Below are positions 11,085-24,300 of a stretch of DNA of 64,000 nt, piece after piece. Origin of the DNA: Schistosoma haematobium (lineage: Eukaryota; Platyhelminthes; Trematoda; Strigeidida; Schistosomatidae); the NCBI RefSeq assembly GCF_000699445.3, contig NC_067200.1, positions 17,242,510 through 17,306,509 of the forward strand. The letters are read 5' to 3'. Made by a program: the position numbers and the translations under genes. Within the stretch, counting starts at the first letter, position 1; every line of letters begins with the position of its first letter. The notes below the pieces were generated by a model. It had not been told where the DNA came from, did no database searches, and saw only the letters and a list, made by a program, of their open reading frames with translations.

Positions 11085-12565
11085 TATTGTTGGTACGATT
11101 CATTTCCAGTTTGCCTCCAATCCGAAAACTTTATTTCGTCGAGCAGCCTCTCTTCGACAGGACAAAAACCAGGATTTCCCAACAATTTGGTCCAAATAGC
11201 CTAATCAAAAACGTAGGTGGTGTCGTCGAACTTCTGACAAAACAGTTCACTCGGACATTTGAAACGACCCCTACGACTATATCGATGAGCGCTTCACCTG
11301 CAACCTCACAGGGCATTCGGAAGTGAACCCTAGCGTTTACTTGGTGTAGCGGAAACTACAGCACGTGTAAAGACACTTTTCCTGGCCCGAATATAGTTAA
11401 GTCTGCTATGCTGAGGGAAGCAGCTTTAATCTTGGCAATACCGCTTGGCGTCATCTCAAATTCACTAAGCTGAAGCACACTAACAGAAAATTGGATGCCG
11501 GCTCACATCAAACAAATTTTCAAGGGATTTCGACGCGAAGAATTTTCAAGACACCAACTGGTGGCTCTTCTCTTCATACCCTCAAAACGTATGGTGTCCC
11601 TTGTGTACGACAGTCTACACGACTACTTACCATCCATAAACTTCTTTTGACCCCAACAGCAGGGTTTCAAAGAAGGCCACTCATGTATAACTAACCTGTT
11701 GACCGTAGCAGAAAAATGGACAATCAAACTTGTTCTCAAGGGGAAGGTTGACGTCATATACCCTGACTTCTCAAAAACTACTGATAGGGTTGTGGTGACC
11801 TACTTTCATTAAGGGAACGCGATTGGTGTGATGCAAACAATTATTATTATAACCAGTTGTACCAGGGATTGTTTTACCGTAGTTGTTTGTTTAACTGTAC
11901 CAAAATACATGCATTCTCTTGTTGATTGTGACCTTGCATGAATTCGGTTATGCTCAGTAACCCCACTTATAACCTGAAACGATCTCCGCATTCTTTCTGT
12001 ACCACGAGATCGCCAACAAACACATCTCGACTACAGCCATCAACTGCCTTCTGATATTTGGCCTACGGGTGATCTTATCGGTTAACTGGCACGTAGTCTT
12101 CCTGTAGTAGTGATCATAGTCAACCGAGACTCGACGTCACACTACAGAGTCAACTATATATGTCTTATCAATATACTCTGATCATCAGGTATCAAATTAC
12201 CTCTAATCGATTGGTTCACTTAGTATTTAAAAAGTTGATATTATGAGGTCAGGGTTGACTTCACTTTCTCTCATACTATGGAGTTTTTCAGCAAGGTCTT
12301 CCAGTGCTCAGTAATGGGATCTCTTGCTTTCTTGATTCATATAAACAATCTTCCACAGCGGGGGTCGTCGTATTTACCGCTTTTCACCGAGGATCTTAAA
12401 CTGGAGAGAAGAATGAAACCAAGAGTATAAACTGCCAGTTTTTACAAACTTGATCTCATTTTAGATGGTTCATGCAGCGACAACTACATAATAGTCTGGA
12501 CTTTGGGATTTTTACTGAATCAAACAAATGAAAAGTGGTCCACGGCTTCAAGCGCCTTGGAATTA
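11085..12565 (+). mobile_element. Decayed CR1-like non-LTR retrotransposon
   Basis: Reading across frames gives a linker, then MPAHIKQIFKGFRREEFSRH, LVALLFIPSKRMVSLVYDSL, QQQGFKEGHSCITNLLTV, VDVIYPDFSKTTDRV and later LIHINNLPQRGSSYLPLF. This is the reverse transcriptase order of CR1/SR1-type elements. Many stops and frameshifts mean it is inactive. Confidence 0.75.
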
Positions 12566-12800
12566 GTTGCATTACTACTACTGCCACTAATATTATTATT
12601 ATTTATTTAGCCGGGAGCATTGTGCAACACCACATCACCAATGTTTATTGCACATGTGCTTTGTTCATTTCAATAATTTTCAATAACTACATTTCATATA
12701 AGTCGTCTTCTACCTTATGCTTGCAACCAACTTGTATGCAACGTCGGCCGGTAGGTATGAATGTAAATAACATTGAATCTAGAGCATGTCTCAAGAATAC

Positions 12801-13140
12801 TGTTAGGGATGCAGAGGAATATACCAATCATTATCATGTTAATTCTAATGATGTCCTTGGATTTTAAATGGACATTTCCTATTGGTCGATATTTGTTCGT
12901 TCGTTAAATATTGTACAAAATGTTGTTTTCAATTTTATGGTACGATGTGGTATGCTTGATTGGTATATAAACAGAGCATGTTTGAAATATAACGATTCAT
13001 ATCTCAGAGGTTGTGTCTCGTGTTCCGGACTCAATTGACTGGGCTAGACAGGGAAGCGGGACCAATCAGAGCCCTAGGTCGTTCGTACGTGTTTACGTGT
13101 CACCGGATCGATCTATAATACACTACTCTTTAATCTTTCA
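12801..13140 (+). mobile_element. Possible solo LTR
   Basis: A 340-bp segment begins TG and ends CA, carries a TATA box (TATATAA at 12964) and a GC-richer stretch downstream, like U3-R-U5. No second LTR or internal region was seen. Low certainty. Confidence 0.3.
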
Positions 13141-13156
13141 GTCAAGGACGCAACGA

Positions 13157-13222
13157 TTGGCAAGGGGTAAAAATTGACCCAAGTTTGAAGTCACAAAAAT
13201 TGGCACGGGGTAAAAATCGACC
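13157..13222 (+). repeat. Two direct 23-bp repeats
   Basis: Units at 13157-13179 and 13200-13222 share TTGGC and GGGGTAAAAAT with a 43-bp period. They lie just after the possible LTR. Confidence 0.7.
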
Positions 13223-13489
13223 GGTTTTAGAGCCATAACAAATACACTCATGAATAACAAATGACTTTTAGCTATCTGTACAGAATGCATACAATTATCA
13301 AGAACTTTTAATAAACATTCATATGTATTAGTAGTACCACTAAATTCCATCCCTGAATGCTTACTTTCTCATCGGCGTTTTCGGAGAAGTGCCAGGTTTC
13401 AGCTCAAATTATGTTCTTCAGATTCAATTGAAAACATATTTCTGAACTTTCTTAATTATATTTTAGTCCTATAACGTTGATATACAGAC

Positions 13490-15480
13490 AGGTCTGTCAT
13501 ACGAATGCCCGAAGCTTGCTCGGCAGACGATCGGAGATGGGTGTACAGATTGACTCTTTCAAGCCAGATGTAGTCGTAGTCATAGAAACGTAGTCGGCGC
13601 AGTCTATATACAGTATGGAAGTTGATTCTGAAGATTTCATGCTAGTAAGAGTCAATAGAACCCAGAAGCGTCAAAAAGGATTGGCTTTATTAATGAGAAT
13701 AACTATTCCGTTTATCGTTATTTATAACGTATCGCATGAGAGTGGGACTTGTGAACGAATTGGATGCCGATCTGAATGCAAAGGTAAAGCGCTGATGATA
13801 GATTTGGTCTGCCGCAGTCCAAGCTATGAGGCAACTGAGGACTTGACATACAGTCTCAATACTCGGTTAAAAAGTAGTCGATGTATAATCTTAGGAGGCT
13901 TTAATGCATCTACGGTGGGCTGGAAAGATCTGAGAACTGGATTGTCTGAAAATTTCTTCAAACAGGAACTAGTTGATGTGGTTGTGACACGTGCCCTAGT
14001 GAAACATGTGATTGAAGCAACTAGGCACGAGCCGGGCTATGAATCATTCTTACTGGATCTTATATTACCTCGACCCTCAGTAAGTGTAGGTTGTCCGATG
14101 GAAAAAATGCTAAGGAATCTATAGGGTGCCCGACTCGCTTGTATTCGTGTATAAACCAAGGGACTAAAGAAAGAGGAAATATTCCAGCACTATGAAAAGA
14201 TATTAATGCCTCATCATTATAGAGGACGACCGTGGTTAAGTTCAAGTATTCTCAAACAACTTAAGTAGTGCTTATTCCGTAGAGACACCCTGTGAACTTA
14301 AACACCACCCATACAGTGAACACTGTGACCATAAATAACTCGATGCCTCTGGCCTGCTAAATAAGCTTGATATAGGAAAACTACAAGATCCGGTGAAACA
14401 GCCTAGGTTACTAAAAGAATTACCACATTTCGTTGCGAACCCTTAAACATTTGTTCCGTAACCCATGGTCGAATACAAAAACGCCACAGTAAGTCTCATC
14501 TTCACAACAGGAACGGAATATAAATCTGAGAACGACCGACCTGTTGGGCTTATCAGCGTCGTTTGTAAAATTTCAGAAACCATTGTTCGAGAGGAGCTGT
14601 TTAGGTATCTTGACAAAAACCTGATTATTTTTGAAAAGCAGCTTGGTTTAAAATAGATTATTCCTGTCTCACTTACTTATTAGTAGCTTGCGAAACGTGG
14701 TGTTCTCTTAAAGACCAAAAGTTAAATATAGACCTAACCTACATTAATTTCAGGAAAGCTTTTGACAAAGGTCCTCACAATCGGCTGTTATATAAGTTAA
14801 GAAATGTCGGGGTTGGAGGAGAACTATTAATGTGGATAGACGACTTTCTAGTTGGACGCCAACAATGAGTACGGATAAACTCGAGGTTACGTAACTAGAA
14901 AACTGTGCTTAGCTGGGTGCTTCGAGGCACAATTTGGGAGTCAATGTTGTTCCTCACGTATGTGAATGATATTACCAGACTCTTATCACCACCAGATATA
15001 TACTATTATAATAAGATATAAAGAGTGATTTGAACTGAAGGTGAAAGTTTAGAGATTTGAAGTAACCCGGTGAAATTATCCGAATGGTTTGGAATTCGGC
15101 AGTTGCCGACAAATGCTTCCGAAACATCATGATGCATTGAGAGTCTTCGCTATCTGAGACTTAAGAACTACTGCAGTGTCGTGTGATATCTGACGAGGGT
15201 TTTAGAACCTTATGGTTAATATGTTGAGTTTTTTCCAGGTTGATGATATAACCGTTTCGAATTTATATAGAGAGTTCGTTCGTTCTGAACTCGAATACTG
15301 CATACAAGTGGCTGGCCCTTAACTTCAAAGACACAGTAAGCTATTGTAAAGGGTTCAAAGAACCGCAAGTAATCTGGTTCCCAGAGTAGTGAAGCTCCCA
15401 TACGATGATGAATTAGCCTAACTAAACCCATTTCTGCTGTCATATGGAGTAACCAGAGGTGGTTTGATCATATTTTTAAA
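13490..15480 (+). mobile_element. Decayed CR1-like non-LTR retrotransposon, second copy
   Basis: An endonuclease part (13615-14124) includes the ILGGFNASTVGW motif. The RT part includes NDRPVGLISVVCKISETIVR, FRKAFDK and FEYCIQVAGP. The YADD region is not preserved. Order and orientation match the first CR1 copy; in-frame stops show it is dead. Confidence 0.8.
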
Positions 15481-16084
15481 TTACTTAGTGATAAATTTGC
15501 ATTTATATGCCCTCATTTTTCTTGTCTTCTAAGACAGTGAATTTAGGAGGACACTCAAAAGTAGTCCACAAACCCATGAAAACCTACTTCTTAGCTGACT
15601 GTCGACTTTCTCATCGAATTAAGGCACCTAGCCTATTGTCCTTTCGAAACAAACTGACATGGTGATTTGTCTCATCAACTGGTGCTCCTCTACAACAGCT
15701 TCGATTTTCGGGGTGATGAAAAGACTGCGGTTCCTACCAGCTTTATAATTCAGGAATTTGGACTGATATGAATCGAACTTATAATTGGGTAGAAAATAAT
15801 AGACATATCCAGGTATCATTACTGAACTGACGAAATCTAATACAGATGAACTGCTAGAATGCCACCTACTGAACATAGACAAACATTCGTAACCGTAGCA
15901 GGATGAAATGAAATGAAAGCAAATATACTAATCGAATTAAACGAACGCGTTATAAATATATTGGATATTGGATAAGACATGTACGTTGCACTGGAATAAC
16001 GAAATAAAGAGCAGTAATTAGAGATGTGCGTTACCTTTTCTTGGTGGGTTGTTTTTCAACTGTTGCTGGTAGTTCTATGCTAAT
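15481..16084. other. TRAPPC8 upstream region
   Basis: No coding signal on either strand. It holds the candidate TATA-like box and the 5' UTR; the transcription start is unknown. Confidence 0.4.
15951..15958 (+). promoter_or_regulatory. TATA-like box upstream of TRAPPC8
   Basis: TATAAATA lies 127 bases upstream of the proposed Met. AT-rich DNA makes chance matches common, so this is only a candidate. Confidence 0.18.
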
Positions 16085-16241
16085 ATGGCAAAGTGCAGTA
16101 TTTCAGGAGAAAAATTCATTAACTTTGTGTTCAGCCCTTGCATCGGGTTGCTTGTTAGTCCTGATGTTAATGAACTATGCTTGCGAGATAATCTGACTTT
16201 TGAGGAATTATTAAGGCCATTTAGCCAACTGTCTAAAGATG
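16085..16241 (+). CDS. TRAPPC8: TRAPPC8 exon 1 with start codon
   Basis: Met start at 16085 gives MAKCSIS..., which parallels the MAQC start of vertebrate TRAPPC8, then [18 protein letters not shown]. The donor gttcgt is weak but leaves phase 1, and the next acceptor restores the conserved frame. The upstream run tggtag could accept a trans-spliced leader; this is untested. Confidence 0.85.
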
Positions 16242-18276
16242 GTTCGTTCCTAATTTTTCCTCATTATTATTTTTAGTAACGTTTAGAGACAACAACAACG
16301 TCATCCATTCTGTGAAAAATTTACAGCTAAAATTTTTTGATGTCAATTCCTGTCTTTCGCCCAAACACATAACTCAGTCTTGGGTGCGATACTTTGTTAA
16401 CATTTGCTCTACAGATAATACTGTCAGGTCTCAGAAGTTTTGTGATGGGAGTCGGTCTGTAGTCGTTCCAAGTATGTCTTTTTATTCACAATACTTTAAC
16501 TAAATTTCTCTGTATGGTCGTAGTGTTTGCTTAGAAGTGCAATAAGCACACCTAGTCACTTGTTTGACATCTAAGCTGTTCATATTACAGTTCATTTGAT
16601 CTGTTTGATTTGCCTATTCCTACTATAGTGAATCAAATATTTCTCTTTTTGGATTCTCTTGTCCCTCTATACGTTTTCAGTTTAATTTCCATTGGCCCAC
16701 CTGAAACTAAGCAGCATTCATGGGGTGACAAGTTTGTGAGACAGCTTACGATAAGTGAATCTGCTGCTCACGAAAAATCGGGGTGTTTTTGTTGTGATAT
16801 GATGCATTGCTGATCTCTTTTTGATAAGACTTGTCTAAACCTATTTTTGAATGCATAAAATAAAGCAGTCTTGAATTATTTTAGGAACTCGTCTCCAATT
16901 AAGTCATGTAATCTATCATCATTTTGAAAAACTATCACATTGTCTTCAAAACTTTAAATCATGATGATTAAAAGTATTTAATATGTCACTGCAAGACAAT
17001 CTCAACTACATTATTGCTGACATGAATGAACAATTCTCCGTGGAATTGTCGTTTAGGTCTTGATACCAATGGAGTAATAAACGTTGCATATTTTCCATGG
17101 CGTTGAATGACCGCAACTTGGGACTCTGAAGAGTTGTGCCGTAAACATGCGTCAAGTGAGAGGATGTGACCATTTATTTGGGTTAAAGTAAAGCTTTTTA
17201 TCTTACAGTTTTGTAAGCGAGAGTATTTCATTGATGCTAACATCGCAGATGTAATTTGACGAAAGCCGATAGCCTATCTGTCACTAACCTCCTAGGAGTA
17301 GAGTATGTGTGGTTGATACTGCTCTATTACAAATTACTAGTTAATCTCTTCTGTGCTATCTAGTGTTAATTTTAAATTTTAAATACTTAAACCCTTACAT
17401 ATCAAAACCAGTACTTATAAATTTGCGTCGATTAAAACCAGATTCGTTTTTTTCCTACGTAGGCCTATCGAAATATTTGTATGATTTAGATTTCGTCATT
17501 TAAGTCTATTACTTTTATAAACACAAACATTGGGACAATAAGGCACCAAATACATATGCGTCACACACATCCAATGATTTGTGTGAGGGCTGAGATACTT
17601 CCCGGGTGCCCAAACCACTCCTCACGCTTATGACCCAGAAGTCTAATTCACAAGGCGATGGAGCGACATTAAGAGATGCAGTCCCATTGTAGCTGTTGAC
17701 CAACCATAGGTTTATACGCCATTTGTTCCCTCAGGATCTTGGAGCCCATGTGCACCGTTGGTTTGGAATCAGGCTTTTCTAACTTCCCCAAGTGGATGCT
17801 CTGTACCCACCAATCCGGTTAGTGCCGGATATTCGCTTTTCGTCCACTCATTTCCTAAATCAAACCGTCACAGGAAGGCAGTGATCAGGACTTCCCTGTG
17901 AGTGGCTGTATACGCGTGGTCATGTGAGTGTTTCAAGAGAGAGGGGAAACTCTACACACCCTCAACCGTACCAGGGCATTTGAGCCATTTTGTGGGGCTT
18001 CTTATTTCCTTCAAAACTATCAGTCAGCAACATAATCTCACTAAAACAAGAAAATATTCATCCGTTGCCGTCTTTTCAAAGACACTTGGAACCTACTAAG
18101 TGAATGTTTCATAAAAGGGTTTAATCAGTTCACTGTTTTGATAGTCTTAAACTTAATTTTTGTTGAGAGTCTGTAGGAATTTTAAGACTTTAAGATACTG
18201 TAGAACCTTCGTGCCGAAATAACCGATACTAGTTCTTTTTTAAGATCGGGAAACGATTAAGGACTGATTGTTTTTG

Positions 18277-18332
<56 letters not shown>

Positions 18333-21300
18333 GTGGTTTCACGCAGATATTTTCCGTTCATTGAGTTGCTACGTTTTTGTACAAATGTGTCCTTACTATC
18401 CAGGTTTATTGGAGATTATTGTGTATCCTCCCAGTCCATGTTCTATTTTTAGAAGATTCAGGTAATGTAATCTAGTCAGAGAATATTAGACAACAGAGAA
18501 AGTAACAATAGTACAAGAAACTTGTTGTTTTACTGACCGATTTCGATAGAAATTGATATTTATTGCGGTCTAGATCATTTTTGAAAAGGAATAACGTACG
18601 CCTCTTACCCTTTATGGAGGACAGGTCGCTGACCAGAAATTTTCACCTTGCTCTGTTCCGTTTTATCCGTTCTAGTTGTTATCCAGTGCTTTTCATACTC
18701 TTGATATTTACCTCTGATTGCCGGCATATTGTGTTCTTGGTCTGCCTCTTTTCTTTCTACCTTGAGAATTCCAAGTAAGGGCTTATGATAAAGTTTGATG
18801 ATTTGTACAGCGTATACCCTATCTATCTCCAACTTATTTTCCCAATTCCCTCTTCATCTGAAATCTGGTTTTCTCTGCCACAGTAGGTTATTGCTGACGC
18901 TGTCTGGTTAACGGATCTGATATATCTTGTGTGGACGGCTGTTTATAAATATCTTTGTCTTTTTGATGATCATTTTAGTGGTTCTCCAAGTCTCAGTTCC
19001 GTACAGTGGAATTATGCTGACGTTTGTGTTGGAAATTCTGACTTCTGGAATACGCCGTTTGCTTTGGCAATCCTCACCTTTACATCTTCATCCGATCGTC
19101 TTCGTTCATTGATGTTGCCCAGCTACGCGAAAGTTCCGACCTCTTCTAGAGCTCCATGAAGTGTGATTGGGTTGTTGTTCTCTTTGTTGTATTTGAGGAT
19201 CTTGGTTTTTCCATTGTGTATGTTGAGACCTACTGATACAGAGGCTTCTGCCACACTAGTTGTCTTCATCTGCATTTGTTATTGTGTATGGGATGATGGA
19301 GCAAGACCATGTGCGAAGTCCAAATCTTCCAGCTTCATCGAAGCTCCCCATCGTACTCGGTGCTTCCGCTAATATGTGGTTCTAATAACCCAGTTAACCT
19401 CATGAAGAAAGAGAAAGGCCAAAGTAAGCAACCTTGTCTGACACCGATCCTAACTTAAAATCTATCTGTGAGCTTCCCTTTATACACGGCTTTGCCGTGT
19501 AGTCTGTCGTAAGAATTACATATGTACGCGACAAAATTTTCATGTACACCATAGTGTCGAAGACGGTTCTACGAGGCTCAACTATCCACACTGTCAAACG
19601 CTTTCTGATGGTCAAGGAAGTTGATGTATTGTGATGATATCCATCCACTTGATTGTTCAACAATGACTCGTTGTGCTGCGATTTCGTCCGTACATGATCG
19701 GTCTTTAAGAAAGTCGATTGGTTGAACTCAGTGTTGGCTGTCTACCTAATCCTCCATTCTGTTCTGTAACACCTTGGAAGACTTTGCCGGTTATGGGTGG
19801 TATTTTGATGCCTCTGTAGTTCTCACATTTGCTAAAATCCTTCTTCAGTTTCTTGATGAGGTATCCTTTCCAGTCTGTCGGCACTTGTTCTTCCAATTCT
19901 TCCTGAGTAGGACGTGGAGCATCTTTTCAGTTACTTATATATCTGACTTCAATGCTTCTCTTTGTATGCTGTTTGGTCGGGTTGCTTTGTCATTTATAAT
20001 TTGTCTGAAGTCTTCCATGCACCTTATGAACATTTTACTGATGCCAGTATAATCAGTCTGGTTCTCTGTTATGTGGTCTAGCGAAACCTGTATAGCTTTG
20101 TGTATGCGTTTGTGAGGGAATATGATGCCATCTTTAACCACGTTGAAAGGACAGTGATTTACAAATATCCCACTATCTTTGTTTCTTTCCCCAAGTTCAT
20201 GTTGTTCCGTGTTATCTTCGTACCCCGTGTTGTCTATTCCAAACTTGACGTTTAGTTCTGCTCTTAGTATGGACAGATCCTTACCTGAGGATTTCGCTAC
20301 GATCGACTAAAACCTCTCATAAAACTGATTTTTATTGTTCCCACTGCTGCATCTCGCTGAGAGCATAGTACTAGATCACATTCATTGTAATGCTTTGTTT
20401 TGTAGGATGCTCTGATAGGCCTCATGACTTCTGAGGAACCTTGGCTTTCACCATGAGGCATCACAACTCTTCCAAATAAAGATCCTTAAATTCAGGGCAC
20501 AATTTAGATGGTTAAAATGATTTTTCTATGGTTAGTGGTTTTTGCAAGATTTCTCTAAGAGACAGAGTTACTAACCCCCATGCTCAATACTCATTTATCG
20601 GTGCTTCAGAGCAGGAGTAACCCTAGAAATGTAATGTATAATTTTTTTTAGTCTTCAAGCGGAAGGCAATATGTGCATATTCGTCAGACAAAACAGTTAT
20701 CTAATACTCGACATTTTCACTGATTCTTAAAAGGATGTTACTTTCTATAATATCACAGTTGAATTTCATATTTTTAATTTTCGCCACCAAAATATAACTT
20801 TCTTTAAATCATTCATTTCGTAAACATATTGGCAATTTTTTTTACACAATTTATTTTTTAGCATCTCTTCCATGGTTTGAAGCATGGCGTTATCTGTTCA
20901 TAACTAATTTACAGCCATTTGAACATGAATTTATCACTCACAATCTAGCCTGTATATTTGTTTTGACAACTGCACATCCTGATCCGATTCGGGGTTTTAC
21001 TGAACTAACTCAGAGCCAGTCCAATCAACAACATCATCTTCCAGGAAGTCGTCCGTTTTGGTTTACAGAAAATGTGCTTAAATTTTATGTATTATTACAT
21101 GATGGTTCGTCGAATATCAAACAAAGCTGGTTAGTCAGTACCTTAATACTTAATTTGTGTCGCCAAGCATTAACAAATCGGAGCACTTATACCGTACTAA
21201 GGGGCCTCAAAGTATTAAAGAATTTGGTAGACTTGACTACTAAACTTTTAGTTTTTACCATTACATTGGCTTCGTAGTTATTTCAAGAAGTATTTCTGTG

Positions 21301-24300
21301 ACCGATGTCGTTAGTGACATGAAAAATCCATTCGTATGTACATACGTATAAATATTCTGTGAGTATTAACGATCGTTCACAAAGTCAACTGGTGGAATAG
21401 GTCATGCAGTTTAATTCTATCAAACGAAGTTTTTAATTTAAATTCGTTGAAGAAATTCAGGCCTTCCGTTCACTCACGTATTAATTGTAACTAATAAGAA
21501 CAGAATTTAGCGATTGTCAATTTTTCATTTGGGAATTATTTGTTGAATTGAGTCAGTAGTTCTTATGATGCGTAAGAACGAGTGATATGAATTACTGTGT
21601 ACCTGTTTTCCTACTTGTGGTTAGCCCCCATAGATTAGATAAAAATTGTCCCAAGCACAATCCAACAACCGTAATATGATTAATATAGGTAGAACTTTGA
21701 AGAGTATGTTCAATCTTGAAGCAACTTTTTGTTTTTAGATCAGTATGTGTAACTTTGATCGTTTTGTCGCTCGTGTACATAGGTGTACTACTGTTTAGAT
21801 CCATTTTACTCTACCTTTGGTAAGTTGCAAGGCCAGTGTTGTTGCCTAGGGAATGTAACAATCATGATAAAAGTAGTGTCATACTTGTATCTACTTTTTT
21901 TGTACTTGCCAATCGTTTTTCAACTATTAATAGTAATACTGATATAGCAAATGAATTAAAATATTTCCCTCTCTGTGGTATACCAAACGCTTCTGTGATA
22001 ATACGGTAATAAGTCTAGACTGGGTGGCCGAATTTATACTGTCGCCAGATTGGATACTCGAATGATACACTATGCAGAGACCAGACCATGTTACATCAGA
22101 TACCCGATTTACAACCAAAACTAGACAATACATTATTCCACACCATTATAACCAGTCACTGTCAGTGAATTTGTAGTAAAAATCAATAAGAGGAAAGGAA
22201 ACCACATATTTGATAGTCAATAAGCTGTATACCTGTTTATCTACGCTCAGTGACCAACTCAGAGCCAAACTACTACGAACATGTCAAGTGACGGATCATA
22301 TAGTCGAGGTTATGAGTATGGAGATAAACTCCACGTTTTCAACTCATCTAAGTATATCGTAGTCAGTAATTATGCTTATGTCTTCGTTTGTTTGGTCACT
22401 TAGTTGTAGATATTTTGAAATAATTTCTGTTATATAATTAATTGGAGGTATAACGTTTACTGTTGTAATTTTTCTTCCATCATGACTGACTCAATCAGTC
22501 AGTCAGCTACAACGTAGGACCAGGCACATATATGCATCGGTCCAAGTTGCCATACATCATTAACACAAGAAGATGAACACCGGATCATAAAAGTAGTTAG
22601 TTCAATGGTGGTAATATATAAAAGAAAGAATTGCATATAAGGATGTAGTACAGGAACAAAGAATTAGTTCGTAGAAAGGAAGATATGAAGCAATTTTAAT
22701 CTCTTAGTTTAAGAGAAGACAAAGAGTGTACACACCGACGCCATTGTGATCGATTCTGAGCCATGTCACCAAGAGTCTCCAACCATTGGTTACGATAGTC
22801 ACGCGGACCCCAGCCAAGTAGTCTGCATCTACTAGCATGGCTCAGACCAGAAGTTAGTTACTTCAAGCACTGATGCCACGTTTTGGTTTGGCTGCCCCTA
22901 ACTTTCTTCCAACCATCTCGAACACTGGTTAGCATTGCACGTCGTGGTAATCGGTGTTCAGGCATACGTAACACGTGGCCCAACCCTCTCAGTTGATGAA
23001 GATTCACAACCTCATCAACTGATTTACCATCATCCCCTAATACCTTAAGTCTAACCTAACTATTACTTACCCGGTGATCCCAGCAGACGCCAGAAATATT
23101 TTTAAGGCATCTGTGGTCAAATACTAGTAGCTTACGACTATCTTCTACTCTTAATGGGAACATTTTGCAGTCGTACAGTAGAACAGAACGAACTGCTGCG
23201 CAGTATACTCGTCCCTTAATTGATAGACGGATATCTCGCCTTCACCATGCGTTACTTATGTTGGCAAAAGCCAAACAAGTTTTCTGAACAGGTGCAGAGA
23301 TTTCGTCAGACACCGACCCATTAAGGTTGATCAGACTTCCAAGATAAGTGAAGTTGTCGACGCTTTCGACTACTTCATCCCCTATCCTTAGTTCAGGTGT
23401 TGACACAAGACAGTCCTGAAGCAACAATTTGCATTTAGATGGAGAGAAACGCATCCCAAACATTTTGGCATTGTTGTTCAGTGCTACCGAAAGATTCTGT
23501 ATTTTATCAGCGTCTTCACCAAACAAGACTATGTTATCCGCGTATTCCAAGTCGATAATTGGACCTCCTAGAAGGAGACCAATGCCCGGGAATTCAGTCA
23601 TCATGACTGACTGCGCTGCACTTGACATGTCCGCAACATGATGACGTGGTATTTTCGTTGTAGAAAACTACATTCCTCATGTAAACTAGCAGAAACTACA
23701 GAGAACGAAACACTCCTCTCCATCATGGGTTACGATAGTGTAAATGTGAATTTTTTGTTTCATTTTATTTGGCTGCCAGGTGAAAGGTCAAAATTGCGAA
23801 CAGGAGTGTAGCTTATCTTCACTCGGTTACGGAAGCACAGCTGCAATAGAATTTATTAGGGTTTGTCTCATGGGAATAAGTTATTTTCGCTTCCATTACA
23901 GTACTAAAATAAAATGAAATTTACTACGAAGCAACCATTCTTAGTACCAAGAATATCAATAAGAGTATCCACATACCTTATTGGTCAAGCTAACTTTAGC
24001 ATTGAGTATTTGGTTGGATCGTTCGTCAACAAGCCCATGTGCTTTACAAAATAATAAGAGCGTTCAATGAATTACATTATCTATTTGGTGTGAAGAAACT
24101 ACTAGTATCTGGATAATGAAATCCATTATTCAATAACTACTTATAGGTGGTAATATTTAACTGTCGTAAGTATTTAGTTGTTCTAAATTGTTAGTATACT
24201 CTAATTAATGTTGTGACATCATTTTTTTCTGTAAAACAAAACAATGAAAACAACTTGTTCAGTGTTGACGAAATATTCAGCCAAGTGAAAACTACGTTTG

